Assembly (NCBI GenBank): GCA_025267735.1
Contig: CM046308.1
Location: 37,313,267-37,377,266 of the forward strand
Length of the DNA stretch: 64,000 nt
From: Mactra quadrangularis
Taxonomy: Eukaryota > Mollusca > Bivalvia > Venerida > Mactridae
Direction of reading: 5' to 3'
Positions within the stretch are counted from its first letter, which is position 1. The number at the start of each line of letters is the position of its first letter. The position numbers and the translations under genes were made by a program. Under the pieces are notes generated by a model. It was not told where the DNA came from and did not search any database. It saw only the letters and a program-made list of their open reading frames with translations. Shown here piece by piece: positions 1-11,300 of this stretch.

Positions 1-654
1 GATTTATGCCATGTCGCATTGTTGTCCCGCGGGGCGCCACACGAAAACACGAAAGTACGACAAAATGGTCTTTTTGTCGTATCATCGTCCCGCGAGGCGC
101 CATGCAAAAACACAATCATACGACATTTTAATCATTTGTCGTGTTTTCGCCTGTGAAAGCACAGTGCAACAATGTATTTTTACGACAAAACTTTTACAAA
201 GATACGACACATTTTCGTGTCGTGTTATTGCCTTTATTTTGTCGTATCTTTGTGTTTTCGTCTCACAACCCGCGGGACGATGATACGACAAACAGACATT
301 TGTCGTATGATTGTGTTTTCGTGTGGCGCCTCGCGGGACAAAGATACGACAGATTAGAGCTGTCGTATAATTGTATTTTCGCTCTTTCGCCTTCCGCTCA
401 CACATGCGTACATCTTCAATAGTCTTCTGCGCATGTGTGAGCGGAAGGCGAAAGAGCGAAAATACAATTATACGACAGATCTAATCTGTCGTTTCATTGT
501 CCCGCGAGGCGCTGATTAAATGATTTAAATGTCGTATGATTGTGTTTTTGCATGGCGCCTCGCGGGACGATGATACGACAAAAAGACCATTTTGTCGTAC
601 TTTCGTGTTTTCGTGTGGCGCCCCGCGGGACAACAATGCGACATGGCATAAATC
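1..654. repeat. Fold-back (long inverted repeat) element
   Basis: The first ~138 bases pair with the reverse complement of ~517-654. An inner, almost perfect hairpin pairs ~356-413 with ~428-484 around a short loop. The motifs gtcccgcgaggcgcc and tacgacaaa recur in both orientations. ORFs across it are by-products of the repeats. The element may continue left of the window. No target duplication can be checked and the family is not recognised. Confidence 0.8.
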
Positions 655-692
655 AGCCACCATAGGCTCGTCTTTTGTAAGATTAACAAGTG

Positions 693-1160
693 CGATGTTT
701 AGCGTCAAGGTTGTGACATTTAGCTTCAGTCGACTTTTGTGCAACATTTAGCGTCAAGGTTGGGATATCTAACGTCAGTCGATTTATGTGCGACATTTAG
801 CGTCAAGGTTGTGATATCTCAGTCGACTTATGTGCGACATTTAGCGTCAAGGTTTGGATATCTAACGTCAGTCGATTTATGTGCAACATTTAGCGTCAAG
901 GTTGGGATATTTAACGTCAGTCGACTTTTGTGCAACATTTAGCGTCAAGGTTGGGATATCTACGTCAGTCGACTTTTGTGCGACATTTAGCGTCAAGGCT
1001 GTGATATCTAACGTCAGTCGACTTTTGTGCGACATTTAGTGTCAAGGTTGTGATATCTAACGTCAGTCAACTTTTATGCGACATTTAGCGTCAAGGTTGG
1101 GATATTTAACGTCAGTCGACTTTTGTGCGACGTTTAGCGGCGTTGCGACATTTAGCGGCA
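693..1160. repeat. Tandem repeat, ~49-bp unit, about nine copies
   Basis: The unit carries acatttagcgtcaaggtt followed by gatatctaacgtcagtcgac. Copies start near 740, 790, 834, 884, 934, 982, 1031 and 1080, with a partial copy before and degenerate copies after. The spacing is not codon-friendly and the array is probably satellite-like. It directly follows the fold-back element and may be part of it. Confidence 0.85.
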
Positions 1161-1165
1161 CTACA

Positions 1166-1485
1166 GCGTTTAGTCTTTGTGGATTCAATATTTAATATTT
1201 CTTTAGGGTTTTCTTTTCGTCAGCCCAAATAATTATCCATATATGATTATGGTCTACGTACAAATTAGATTTTGCTTTAAATTTCCTACCTAAAAAGACA
1301 ATTCTTTGTTTTTATCATGGGGAACATTCATACCAAATAACTTTATTTTGCAATTAAAAAAGCTTTATAAAAACTTATATTTATAAACGCCTGCTAAAAG
1401 ACTTGAATTAATAATTCAAACTATCAATCGAAATATAGCTCATATAGCGGAGAAGGTGTCGCGTTATAGATAGAAGATAATTTGC
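1166..1485. other. AT-rich spacer, nothing recognised
   Basis: I see no exon-like frame, RNA or repeat family between the tandem array and the next transposon. Confidence 0.5.
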
Positions 1486-2198
1486 TATAGTCCGACAGTA
1501 TTAACCTGAGCTTGAACTAGCTCATTATAATAGTTACACTCTTACTTACATTAAATCGCAACCCGGGTCGATAGCGTAGTTTGTAGCGCGCCGGGATTTG
1601 GAATCTTGTGCCCGAGGGGATGCGGGTTCGAATCCCACCCAGGGAGGTTATACCTTTCCATGAAAAATTGACAATAATGTCGATTTTCCTCCCTTCATTA
1701 GATAATATGGAGAAGTTTCCGGCCATGTGGAAGGGTAAGTGAGTACTAGTTATAGACAATGGTCCAGGAAAGCTAGGTTAGGTGCGCTGGACGACGTAAA
1801 ATGACCTAAATTGTGTTGACTCGGCGTTAACTCCAATAAATAAATAAAAATAAATAAATACATTAAATCGCGAGTTTCCGTTTGTGTGAATACGATTATA
1901 CACGGGTTTATAACAATTTAACCTATGTGAACATAAATCGATTTTGTTAACATGACATATGTTTTTTTTTTATATTTTGGTCTCATTCATTTATAGGAAA
2001 AACGCAAGTTTGCAATATTGTGGCACAGTTTCAAAGGATTTATTCTTATGGAATCAAAATTAATTATTCAGTACGTGTATTTTGCGAACGCTTCCGATAA
2101 AGCGCGATTTACAAACCAAGACAAAAATAAAGTGTAAATACTTAGTTAAATATATTTTTGCATAAAGGTCAAGGTCAGGTTAATATTGTCGGACCATA
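1486..2198. mobile_element. TIR element family 1, copy A, split by a SINE
   Basis: The ends are inverted: tatagtccgacagtattaac on the left and taatattgtcggaccata on the right, with the sub-terminal motif cctgagctt. The internal sequence matches copies at 7230-7632, 29054-31852 (fragmented), 41117-41500 (rearranged) and 56751-57153. The intact length is about 400 bp with no coding capacity, so it is a MITE-like nonautonomous DNA transposon. A SINE sits inside this copy. Confidence 0.8.
1560..1859 (+). mobile_element. SINE family B, full length, with 12-bp target duplication
   Basis: A tRNA-like head includes the Pol III B box gggttcgaatccc (near 1624) and is followed by a conserved body and a taaataaa-rich tail. 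The exact duplication acattaaatcgc lies at 1548-1559 and 1860-1871, which shows insertion into family-1 copy A. Relatives are at 11527-11818 (minus), and fragments at 39414, 40235 and 42398. Confidence 0.88.
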
Positions 2199-2334
2199 CC
2201 TTTTATCTTATTTCATTTTCAGTGCATTATATAATAAAAACACATTCATATAGTATACGACTGCTGCCCTTATTGTTCCACCTTCTTCTTTTCGGAGCAG
2301 CTGTCTAAGCCAACTTTTGACCTATATTTTTAAC

Positions 2335-2545
2335 AATGCAGTTTGCTCTACCATTTCTATTTGTCCAATGAAATTCACTTCCGGTATTGAGACATGAATG
2401 AAATATATGAAACCATTGGTTGTCCCGAAATAAAGTTTAGTATTAGGTCCCTTATTTTCAATATGCAGAAACATTTTGTGAAAATGAGATTTCATATAGT
2501 AGTTTTAAGTCACTAACATTTATACTTCAAACAAATGAACCCTGC
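2335..2545. repeat. Dispersed low-copy repeat shared with 11815-12290
   Basis: The stretch gtttgctctaccat, the following ~140 bases and the later motif tgaancctgcaaagcgccga recur at 11815-11960 and 12258-12290; the last motif also recurs near 3920. It lies just before the first visible exon of the CD225-like gene. Transposon type unknown. Confidence 0.55.
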
Positions 2546-2591
2546 ACAGCTCCGAATATTTAAAAGATATTTCTTTTCTTCATTATTTCAG

Positions 2592-2758
2592 CATACGAGC
2601 CACAGGATACCCCGCCAGGATATACAGCCCAGCCTACAGGTCAACCAACAGCCGGGTATACAAACCAGCCTGCAGGTCAACCAACAGCCGGATACGCAAA
2701 CTATCCACCAGCTGCTGGGGCGGGGCCTCAAGGATATGGACAGCCTCCCCATACCGTG
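2592..2758 (+). CDS. CD225-like gene, Pro-rich exon
   Basis: Bounded by tttcag on the left and gtaatc on the right. It reads two bases, then 55 codons, ending in PPHTV. It contains two copies of a (A/T)GQPTAGY repeat, with unit spacing of about 12 residues. It encodes the cytosolic low-complexity tail. Confidence 0.85.
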
Positions 2759-4605
2759 GTAATCATTAAAATAAAATTTGTTTAAAAATAAGACTTATCG
2801 CTTTCGATTTTGAAAAGCAATTAGGTTATGATTTAACAAATAAAGATAATAAACCGGCTTTTCAAAAGAAATTCAACAGGACTCCCGATCTAAACACTTC
2901 TAAATGGTAACCCGCAATACAGAAATGTACAGAGAGAAATTTTCATACGTTTTATCATTCGGAACTCCTTGACCATTCACAACCAATAACCTCGGACATA
3001 TCAGACGCCCTGTTTCTGCTTTTTTTGCCTCACATGGCCAAACAAAATGTTATATCTGGCGTTTAAGTAAACAAATACACGATCGTTTTTAGCGATGAGT
3101 GATGTTTCGTTTTTAGTCTGTAAATTTGAAATAACACAGTTCAATAATATCGCTGAGCAATATTTGGTGCAATATATAACATATATACACATCTGTGTGT
3201 ATACTACAATAACTATTTTGCATAACCGTTACGTGCTTCGCCTCGCGTAGGTAGTAAAACCTAAGCCGCCAGGGTAGACCCCACTAATCACTGTGAGATT
3301 ATTCATTCATGAAAGGTCGAGGTGTTCCGAATGTTGTAGCACATAGCTGAAAAACACAATATTCTTGACCACACACTAGTCTTACCGATATTATTCATTC
3401 GACGAATCTTTGTGGAGTTGTTCTGAATGTACGCGTTATATAACTTTCCCTAACAAACTGATACTGATTATTTTGTTTTCTTTTGTCATAACTTTTATAA
3501 ATAACGCATTCAACAATGTCTACTACTGCAAGCTAACTAACAAAGGTAACATTATTATATATTGCAGATTGTGACACAACCAGTTGCTACAACAGCTTTT
3601 ATATCAAGACCACCAAACTACTTTGCATTATCTTTGTTCTCATGCTTGTTCTGTTTCTGGCCTACTGGTCTCCTAGCATTATATTATTCATCACAGGTAA
3701 GTCTTTTCTACAAATACATTTTATCGACAAGGCGAATAGAAGACATGGTACCGTTGGTTATTTGTGATAAACAGATGCCCTAGCACGGACAGTAGTTTCT
3801 GGCTATTTACTCTGCGTAATGTGGGTGACTCACTATGCTAATTGATTATACATTCGCCGTGATACGCTCCTGATGGTAGGACTGAACAGCGAATATGACT
3901 ATTTATGCTTAAAACAAAATTTACCCTGCATAGCGCCGAATATCTTTTTGAAGATGTTTTTGGTTGTGTTTACCTTGGCGTTGCTGTGCTTGTCATAGCA
4001 AATTACCATAATATGCTGTGATAAAATACACGTATGTTCGCTGTATATTGCAATTTTGCTATGTGTTCCAATGTTCCTTTGTGTATGCCAAAAAATAGAT
4101 AATGATAATGATAACGATAACGATAACGATAATAATGATGATGATGATGATGATGATGATGGTGGTGATGATGATGATGATGGTGATGGTGATGGTGATG
4201 ATAGTGGTGATGATGATGATAATGATGGTGATGATGATGATGACGAAGATGGTGGTAATGATGATGGTGATAATGATGACGATGATGATTATGTTGATGA
4301 TGATTATGATGGTGATGACGATGATTTATAATTATCATTATTAAAATTAAGACTTCTTTACACAATAATTATGTACAATTCTATAACTGTGTACATGTTA
4401 CAATACATTTGGTGATTTACTTTCTTTATAATTTCAGACGGACACTTTGGCTAATTCAGGTGATTCTATGGGAGCGCAGAAAGCCTCAAAGACGGCTAAA
4501 ACATTATCCCTTGTCGGTGTTGCCTTAGGGAGTTTAGGGGTTCTCATCATAGTGATATTGGCTGCTACAGGGAACTTAGTTGTTAGACGTCATTATTATT
4601 ACTAA
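2592..4605 (+). CDS. CD225/dispanin-family small transmembrane protein (3' exons)
   Basis: Seen: exons 2592-2758, 3568-3696 and 4438-4605, with consensus splice sites and matching phases, give 154 residues ending in a real stop. Order: a Pro/Gln/Gly-rich N-terminal segment with repeated GQPTAGY, then a first hydrophobic segment with the family core FALSLFSCLFCFWPTGLLAL, a short polar loop with Ala/Ser/Lys (AQKASKTAKT), a second membrane helix and the basic-aromatic end RRHYYY. Known: this layout is that of CD225/dispanin proteins (IFITM, PRRT, SYNDIG groups), which are re-entrant plus transmembrane proteins of cell or endosomal membranes; the Cys pair is often palmitoylated. Inferred: an invertebrate proline-rich transmembrane (PRRT1/SYNDIG-like) member. 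Nothing shows an antiviral role. The exon with the start codon is not visible; the first exon here enters at phase 1, so the 5' part is probably left of the window. Confidence 0.88.
2959..3337. mobile_element. Degenerate MITE in intron 1
   Basis: Left end ttcggaactccttgaccatt and right end aggtcgaggtgttccgaatg are inverted. The interior, with gatcgtttttagcgatgagtgatgt, resembles the MITE at 5588-5868. It is decayed and carries no gene. The 63-aa minus-strand frame over it is incidental. Confidence 0.6.
3568..3696 (+). CDS. CD225-like gene, first membrane-segment exon
   Basis: Bounded by attgcag and gtaagt. 43 whole codons, phase 0 at both ends. It holds the diagnostic motif with two Cys three residues apart before Phe-Trp-Pro-Thr-Gly, and ends LALYYSSQ. 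Confidence 0.92.
4098..4331. repeat. (GAT)n / (GATAAC)n microsatellite in intron 2
   Basis: An imperfect run of gat, gac, gataac and ggt triplets. It opens all frames (poly-Asp, poly-Met, poly-His), which are artefacts. Confidence 0.95.
4438..4605 (+). CDS. CD225-like gene, last exon with second membrane helix
   Basis: Acceptor atttcag, then 55 codons and a TAA stop at 4603-4605. A polar loop leads into the helix around LVGVALGSLGVLIIVILAAT and a short RRHYYY tail. Confidence 0.92.
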   Translation, partial: TDTLANSGDSMGAQKASKTAKTLSLVGVALGSLGVLIIVILAATGNLVVRRHYYY

Positions 4606-5000
4606 GACCCTGATACTGATATTTAAAACAGGGGTGTGGAATTCCAAATTGTTGTTACCCTTGTCCACAGACAATGAAACCTGAAAACCAACTTGTTCAA
4701 AATCAAAATGCGCTTTTCTAGAAGTTCATTATTAAAAAAGAAATCTTAAGAACTATAGTTTAAACTTTTCCTACAGACAATGAAACCTGAAAACCAGCAT
4801 GTCCGAATTCAAAATGCACTTTTCCAGAAGTTTAATTCTCAAAAATAATTCTTAAAAACTATAATATAAACTTGCCCACAAACAATGAAAACCTGAAAAT
4901 CAACTAGTTCAAAATTAAAATGCGCTTGTCCAAATCTCCAATACTCGAAAAGAAATATTAAGAATTATTATATTAATACACATTATTATAAATAATAAAG
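4606..5000 (+). other. 3' UTR with three ~105-bp direct repeats and AATAAA signal
   Basis: Three diverged copies begin near 4670, 4775 and 4882 with the shared motif acaatgaaacctgaaaa and later aaaatgcgctt. A poly(A) signal AATAAA lies at 4994-4999, followed by an A-rich tract. The extent of the UTR is inferred. Confidence 0.6.
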
Positions 5001-5107
5001 GAATGAGAATAAAAAAAAGAACTTTCACGTGTTAATATGATTGAAACATTAAGACATCAACGCAAGTATTGCTATGTTAGTTTATTTTACACCAAACAGA
5101 TATAACT

Positions 5108-5402
5108 ACAGGTCGTCCACGTAAACATTGCGTATATAAACATGGCCAATTTAATTACACACCAATATTTAGGGGTGATTTATTTTTAAAATTTTATAGT
5201 TTGGTTAGTTTACACTTGTTTTATTAACATATCATTATAAAAATTACAAAGAAGATATACATTATTTAAGATAAATGTTTAATATCAAGTGGTGTGTATA
5301 AATCAGTAAAATGCTGTTCATGCATTAGCTTATTCGCCTATTCAGTGGACAATTCCATTGTTTAAAGTACAATAACACGCATGACCTAGAATACGACCTG
5401 TA
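5108..5402 (+). mobile_element. TIR element family 2, copy 1
   Basis: Ends read acaggtcgtccacgtaaaca and tagaatacgacctgt. Other copies lie at 29481-29777, 29778-30059 and 56437-56746. About 300 bp, noncoding, MITE-like. Confidence 0.75.
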
Positions 5403-5587
5403 GTCCTCATACAAATAGCTTGGAAGGAAATAATTTACGTGTCTACAGACATAAATGTACGAGCCGAGCAATTCGGGCAAAGGATTTCCACACCCCTGAA
5501 ATTTGTTTAGATGATGCAGGTTATAAAACCTAAGGAAAGGAAGTCAACTTAAGAAAAAAACCAGTAGGGTGTCAGTTACAAATGTAC

Positions 5588-5868
5588 CGCGAACGGTACA
5601 AAACGTTGCGTAACGATACATTCGGAACTCCTCGGCCATTCGCTGCGAATAATCTCGGACATATTTAGACGCTATTTTGAAACTACCGGTGTTGAAGTAA
5701 ACAAATATATGATCGTTCAGGCATTGAGTGATGTTTCGTTTTTCGTCCGTAAATTTTGAAACATCACTTATTGCCTTAACGATCGCATATTTGTGTATTA
5801 GATTAGAATATTCGCAGCGAATGGCCGAGGTGTTCCGAATGTATCGTTATGTAACGTTCTGTAACGTT
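5588..5868. mobile_element. MITE family 3, copy 1
   Basis: Inverted ends: taccgcgaacggtacaaaacg and cgttctgtaacgtt, with sub-terminal acattcggaactcctcgg matched by ccgaggtgttccgaatgt. Shorter copy at 28540-28720; decayed copies at 2959-3337, 58620-58730 and 60470-60770. Confidence 0.8.
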
Positions 5869-6654
5869 TAGTGTAATTGAACACGCTACAGTGTTTCATA
5901 CAACTGACTTTCGCAATTTTTGGATCTCAATTGTTTTAAAGAGTGTTCCCTGTCTATACTACACACCCATTTAAATGTACAATGTACACTATTTATCGTT
6001 TTCATAAAACTTTAAAAATAAAATATTTGTGTTTTAAAAGTATTATTTTGTTTTTGTCGTGATTAACTGGATAGGCGGTTCTACCGGGGGTCAGGGGATC
6101 CGGACCCCCTAGAATTTCCAAAATGTACCTCTCCATTAGTGTAATTATTGACAGTAAGTCATTTTAAATAGCCTGAAGCAATTATTCTCGGTGCTTAACA
6201 TAGATTTAATTGTTATGTAGTTTTTTATTATTAATATATTGCATTATTCTGCAAAATGTGTATAATGTAGTTGTGGTTCGCAAGTTTGGACCCCCCTTGA
6301 CATGATCGTGCGACCTTATGTACGACTCATGCAGGTTGTTCGTCTTCTCACAAAGACAAACGAAAACAACAGCGTAATCACAACCTCCAGCAAAACATAT
6401 ACAGCTCTTATAACTATACATTATGTTCCTTCTCAGTATGAAAGGATTGGTGTGGTGTTTTGGAACGACCAGACTCATGAACGTTTTTTGAGAATCGAAA
6501 GTGATTGAAATATTCAATATGTAAACTATTTGTGTTTTATTTTCGGTTTGTGTGTTTTGGGGAATAGGTACCTAAGTTTGTCAGTCTTGAGTTGACGCTG
6601 AACAAAATTCCAATTTGGCATGGCCCAACTAATTGCACATGAGCAATTTGGATT
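5869..6654. other. Intergenic, AT-rich, nothing firm
   Basis: Between the CD225-like gene and the end of the receptor gene. Short opposed frames at 6206-6517 show no recognisable domain, so I do not call a gene. Confidence 0.45.
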
Positions 6655-6905
6655 TTTTGTCTGTTTTAACGCCGTATATAGCAATACATCAAATTGTTCA
6701 TATCACGGCGGTCAGTCAGCCCACTTATCGTTCCTGGAATGTCTTAATTTCAGGATTTAGGTGTTTACCAGTTACTAACACCAAGTTCCGTCTGTGACTG
6801 ACAACTGGCCTAATGATTAAAAATCAATGGTCGGAGGAAGACTGGCCGTAGAAAAAATTCCATGACCAAACTCCCGGAAAGTATACCCCGCCCGGGAACT
6901 TCATC
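6655..6905 (-). mobile_element. SINE family A, diverged copy
   Basis: On the minus strand it reads a degenerate tRNA-like head ending near 6905, then the body motifs ggccagtcttcctccgacca and cagttgtcagtcacagacgg, then the tail with cgccgtgatatgaac. Same family as 9591-9866. Confidence 0.75.
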
Positions 6906-7229
6906 TTGAAGTGACTTTGAAAACCAACATTGAAATAGTAATGAAACTTTCGTTAGATACATACATATAATTTCTTAGCAACCTATTGCGGATTAAAAAT
7001 GCTGCGACAATTAGCTAAAATATAACCTATATTGGTGAGCTCGCTTTCAAAGTTTTCAGTTCGCAAACATTGCTATAAAATGAAATAAAGAAGTAAAAAC
7101 ACAACTAAACGTTATTCTGATTATTATATTATATTATGTGCTAATAATAAATGTTTTTGATCGTGCATGTTTACAATAAAAGTTTGATACATTGACATGA
7201 TTGGGAAAATAACATTATACTCTTTAAGG

Positions 7230-7632
7230 TATAGTGCGACAATATTAACCTGAGCTTGAACTACCTTATTATAATAATTACTCGTTTCACTTACAATTAA
7301 TCGTGAGTTTCCGTATGTGTGTATACGATTGTACACGTGTATATAACAACCTATATATGAGCCTATAAATCAATTTTGTAAAAATGGCATGTTATTGTAC
7401 TTTTAATTTGGAAACATTCATTCATGGAGAAACACGTTAGTCAGCAATATTGTGGAACAGTTTCAAAGTATTTATTCATATGAAAACAAAATTATTTGTT
7501 CAATGCATGTATTTTGCCGAAAGCTTCCGATAAAACGCGATTTACAGCCGAAGACAAAAATAGAAAATAAATATTGAGTTTAATGTATTCTTGCATAAAG
7601 GTCAAGCTCAGGTTAATTCTGTCAGACAATAG
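7230..7632. mobile_element. TIR element family 1, copy B (near intact)
   Basis: Ends tatagtgcgacaatattaacc and ggttaattctgtcagacaata are inverted. It is uninterrupted and collinear with the other copies, so it defines the ~400-bp unit. Confidence 0.82.
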
Positions 7633-7905
7633 GACTCTCTTAATACAAAACTTTTTAATGGTCAAAAAATGTTTTACAAAGCTAGTATCAAATTGTCAAT
7701 TAGTTTTCTAATGTTTTCATATTTACGTATAAAATTTTATAAACACTTTATGAGGCTTGTATCAAGATCGAATCGGAGCCCTTGAAATCGATTTTCCGAT
7801 GTATCGAATCGAATCGTTGTAGCCCTACATTTTACTTAAATGATTGCAGATTTACTATGTCCAACAAATATACTTAGTACAAAATAAATGAATTGTTCGT
7901 TTTAT

Positions 7906-8110
7906 CTCAACTGTCAAAACATGAATAATTTCACGGTGAATGCGTTAGTTAAAATTATCGTCATGACACATTCATGAGTTTCCAAAAGTGTGTGTTATGA
8001 TCGAGTAAAGCTGCTTTTGCCATATGATAAGTTTTAGTAAATATTTATTTGATAATAATAATGACGCCAGATTCAGTCACCGTGAAATTATTCAAGCTTT
8101 GACAGTTGAG
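7906..8110. mobile_element. MITE family 4, copy 1
   Basis: Inverted ends ctcaactgtcaaaacatgaa and gctttgacagttgag; accgtgaaattattcaagc on the right mirrors the left sub-terminal sequence. A second copy is at 12963-13180. No coding capacity. Confidence 0.8.
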
Positions 8111-8227
8111 AAAAAACAGACTATAACACATAATGTATACCTAATAGGTGTACATTTTTTTTTCAAATTGAGAGATTAGGTAAAAAAAGATCGTTTATTG
8201 AAGATCGGTGGGTCCAGATAATGGGTT

Positions 8228-8385
8228 TCACTGTTCAACTTGTTGAAATCTATTCTTCATGTGAATAAAATACCAAGTTGCTCCAAGTTCAACAATAAGT
8301 ATGGCAACAAAAATACCCGAGTTGACCCAGAATACAGGACTTGTCCAACATGGGTGTAACTTTTCTTGTTTGTTATTATCGTCAT
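8228..8385 (-). CDS. Receptor gene, last coding exon: membrane helix and tail
   Basis: Acceptor (minus strand) ttatctttaaag just above 8385; stop TGA at 8228-8230. It completes an Asp codon (phase 1), then reads DDNNKQEK, a Cys-Trp, a hydrophobic stretch of about 24 residues (VFWVNSGIFVAILIVELGAT core) and a basic tail HMKNRFQQVEQ. The ATG at 8410 lies in the intron, so the open frame above 8385 is not coding. Confidence 0.88.
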
Positions 8386-11300
8386 CTTTAAAGATAAAAT
8401 GTAAAAGCATTTTATTTCATCGAGCATATAAGAAAAGACTCAAATAGCACCTCTCAAAAATATATTGTGCGTAAAGTTTGACCCCGATTTGACCTTTCAC
8501 ATTTGCATCTAATAATTATCGATACACATATCCCGACAAATTCAACACCACGCCTATTCTACACTTCGGCTCGTACGCTTTAACATAATTATATCAAAAT
8601 TAGTCCTGTGTAATAATTACATTCGAGCTTTGACGATATACTCCTATCGGTATCGAGCATTAATACAATGTACTACATTCGTATTCATTGAAATGAATAT
8701 TTTTGCATAAAAGTCAAATCTGGGTCCAACTTTACGCATAATACTAAACAGTTTCGAAAAATAATAACATTATACTAATTTAGTACTGATGGACTATTTT
8801 TTGTTGGATTCTTCGCCCTAACAGCCCATAGCCTTGGTCATATCACGACGGTCAGTCAACCTATTCGTTTTTCCTGGAAAGGCTTAACCTCTTGATTAAG
8901 CAGATAACCTTAACTAGGCACATAGATTTTTCTAACCAAATAGTCTACGTACATAAAGCAGCATGGCGGAGTAATGTATCGTGGGATAACCGACGATGTA
9001 ACTGTAGTTGAGACTTTTACAGTAGCTTAAAATCAATGTTATAGAAAATGATTACATTTGAAACTTTGGGATATCAGATGCTGAATCTTCTAAATGTGAT
9101 GCATTCAAGAAATTTGCTTTCATTTAATCACCAACCAAACTAAACATATTAAAAAAAATGGTTCCACCATTAAAAATCTCTGAAATTCAAGAATCTTATT
9201 ATATATCACCTTTGTCTCCAAACTTTTGATGGGTTTGGTATACATCGGCGAAGCTTTAAATATGAGAACTTAAATATAAGAAAAACAGGAATCTATTTTC
9301 TATGTACGTAGTCCTACCTGCGATTTCAACTTTTTCGTCTTCTAATGTGCTGTTCTTTTCTATCTTAAGTCCTAATTTAATCCAATTATCTGATTCTTCG
9401 GTAGACCGTTTTGAAATACAAGGCTGCAAAGAATGATAAAAAGAAATACAAAAAGATGAAATTGATGTGCAAAAATAGGCCAATAGTGATAATAGTAAAA
9501 CGTGATGCCTTTACGTTTTCAACGCCCCAAGGAATAACTTATTTCCGTGTCACAAATCTACAATCACCTGTGTGCAATCCCAAATTTTTAGCCGCCCGGC
9601 TAGCTCAGTTGGTAGCATCGAGGGGTCGTGGGTTCGATTCCCGGGCAGGGCATATACTTTCGTGGAACTTAGTTATGAAATTATTTTTACGGCCATTCTC
9701 CCTCCTACCAATGCTTTTTAATTATGTAGGGCAGTTGTCAGTCACTGACAAAAGTATGCGCTTAGTAGTTGGTTAACAGCTAAATCCAGAGATTTAGCTT
9801 TTCCAGGAGGAGTGAGTAGGGTGACTGACCGCCGTTGTATGATATAAACAATGTGTTTTGTTTTTTCTACAAGTTGTGACGAGAAAAAAAAAACAGGCTA
9901 AAACAATCCACGCCGGAACATACCATTATGTACGAGACTCCAAGATTCTACCGGTCTCGAAAGGGGAAGGATTAGTTATAATTTGGGTTTGAACAAAATG
10001 GCTGTCATTTTTTGCGATACTCGTAACTAATATTTGCCCTGTTTTTTTTTCAACCAATCAGAGAGCAGAAATATGTTGTTAGACTGATCCAATTTGTGTT
10101 ATTGGCCCTATAACAGATTTCGGCCCGGTTTTCAGTTTTATTAAACAGGTTTTGCCGTATTGTGCAGTAAATTTGCCACTTCTCCGGGCAAATAACACAT
10201 TGTAGGAGCAGTGGTTCAGTGGTGGTACGTGCGGTTAGGGATCGAGATGTCCTGGGATCGAACCCCACCATGGGCACTGCTAATTTCCTTGAGCAAGAAA
10301 TTTACCTGCGATTGCTTCACTTCACCCAGGTGTAAATGGGTACCTGCGAGGGTGGTATAATTCCGTTGCGCCAAAGTGTCGGCTGCACTAAGCAGAGTAA
10401 AAAGGACTCCCCAGGGAGATTGATAGATATATACCAGTAGCCCGATGACCAGGGGTAATAGCTGTAAAGTCGGTGAACGTGCATGAGCATGAAACTTAGA
10501 CTATAAAATGCAATTACAAAGTTATTCAATAATAATGGTGGTTATTAACTTACTTTTTCACATCTTGTAAAGTTGCCAACACATACGCCGTACTTTACTA
10601 GAAAATAAACATCAGTTTGGTCGGTGAAACGAGCTGGATTAAACGGAGGGCTCTCAATCACATAGTAATCCTCGAATTCATCTGTTAAGTTTGTATTGTG
10701 TGAAAAGGGACCAGTGAACAAAGTGCTATAGTCGTTGCTAAAATTTAATTTGTCGTAACACCTGCAAACAGATAAGGATTTAGAATTTACAAATATCTAA
10801 ACCTTATTTGACAAATTTTACAAAGATACAGGAAATGTGATAGCATTGGCACACGCTAGTTACATACCGTCGATGTACCATTACTGTCTGCTACTCAAAT
10901 GTCCACTTCACAGGCGACCGGTACGTTCCCGAATAAAAAATACTGCATTGTATTAGAACTTCGAATGGTGGGCCAAACAGCCTGGCGTTTCAAGAGCATA
11001 CTGTCATATCACAATACATGGCGTTTGATTCAGGGCAATAGTGTTGTCAGTGTACCACGAGACATCGCTTAAAAAGCAAGAATGGGCTTACGTTATTATA
11101 TATCAATACAATCTCCGTAAACAGAGATTCTGTTCTACTCGCGTTGTCGTACTGGATCTCTACTTAGTCAATGCAAGGTCACGTCGAGATGAACTTTGTG
11201 TCGACCAATCAATGCGTAGCTTTCATCTAGACGAAAACACTATTAATCACATTTTGATTTCGTAATTTCTATTTTTTGACCAAGGTTTGCATGCAAATTT

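Noticed and set aside
1560..1640. Genuine tRNA gene
   Set aside because: tRNA-like head is followed by a repeated SINE body and tail with a 12-bp target duplication.
4056..4344. Long poly-Asp, poly-Met and poly-His frames
   Set aside because: Produced by the GAT-type microsatellite in the CD225-like intron; no flanking coding signal.
8386..8410. ATG at 8410 as start of a 60-aa membrane protein
   Set aside because: A strong acceptor follows at 8386 and the phase matches the upstream exon at 9318, so this is the intron end of the receptor gene.
11041..11265. 74-aa frame repeated at 24718 (62 aa)
   Set aside because: Both lie in CAATCT transposon copies; the frame is broken in copies 3 and 4.
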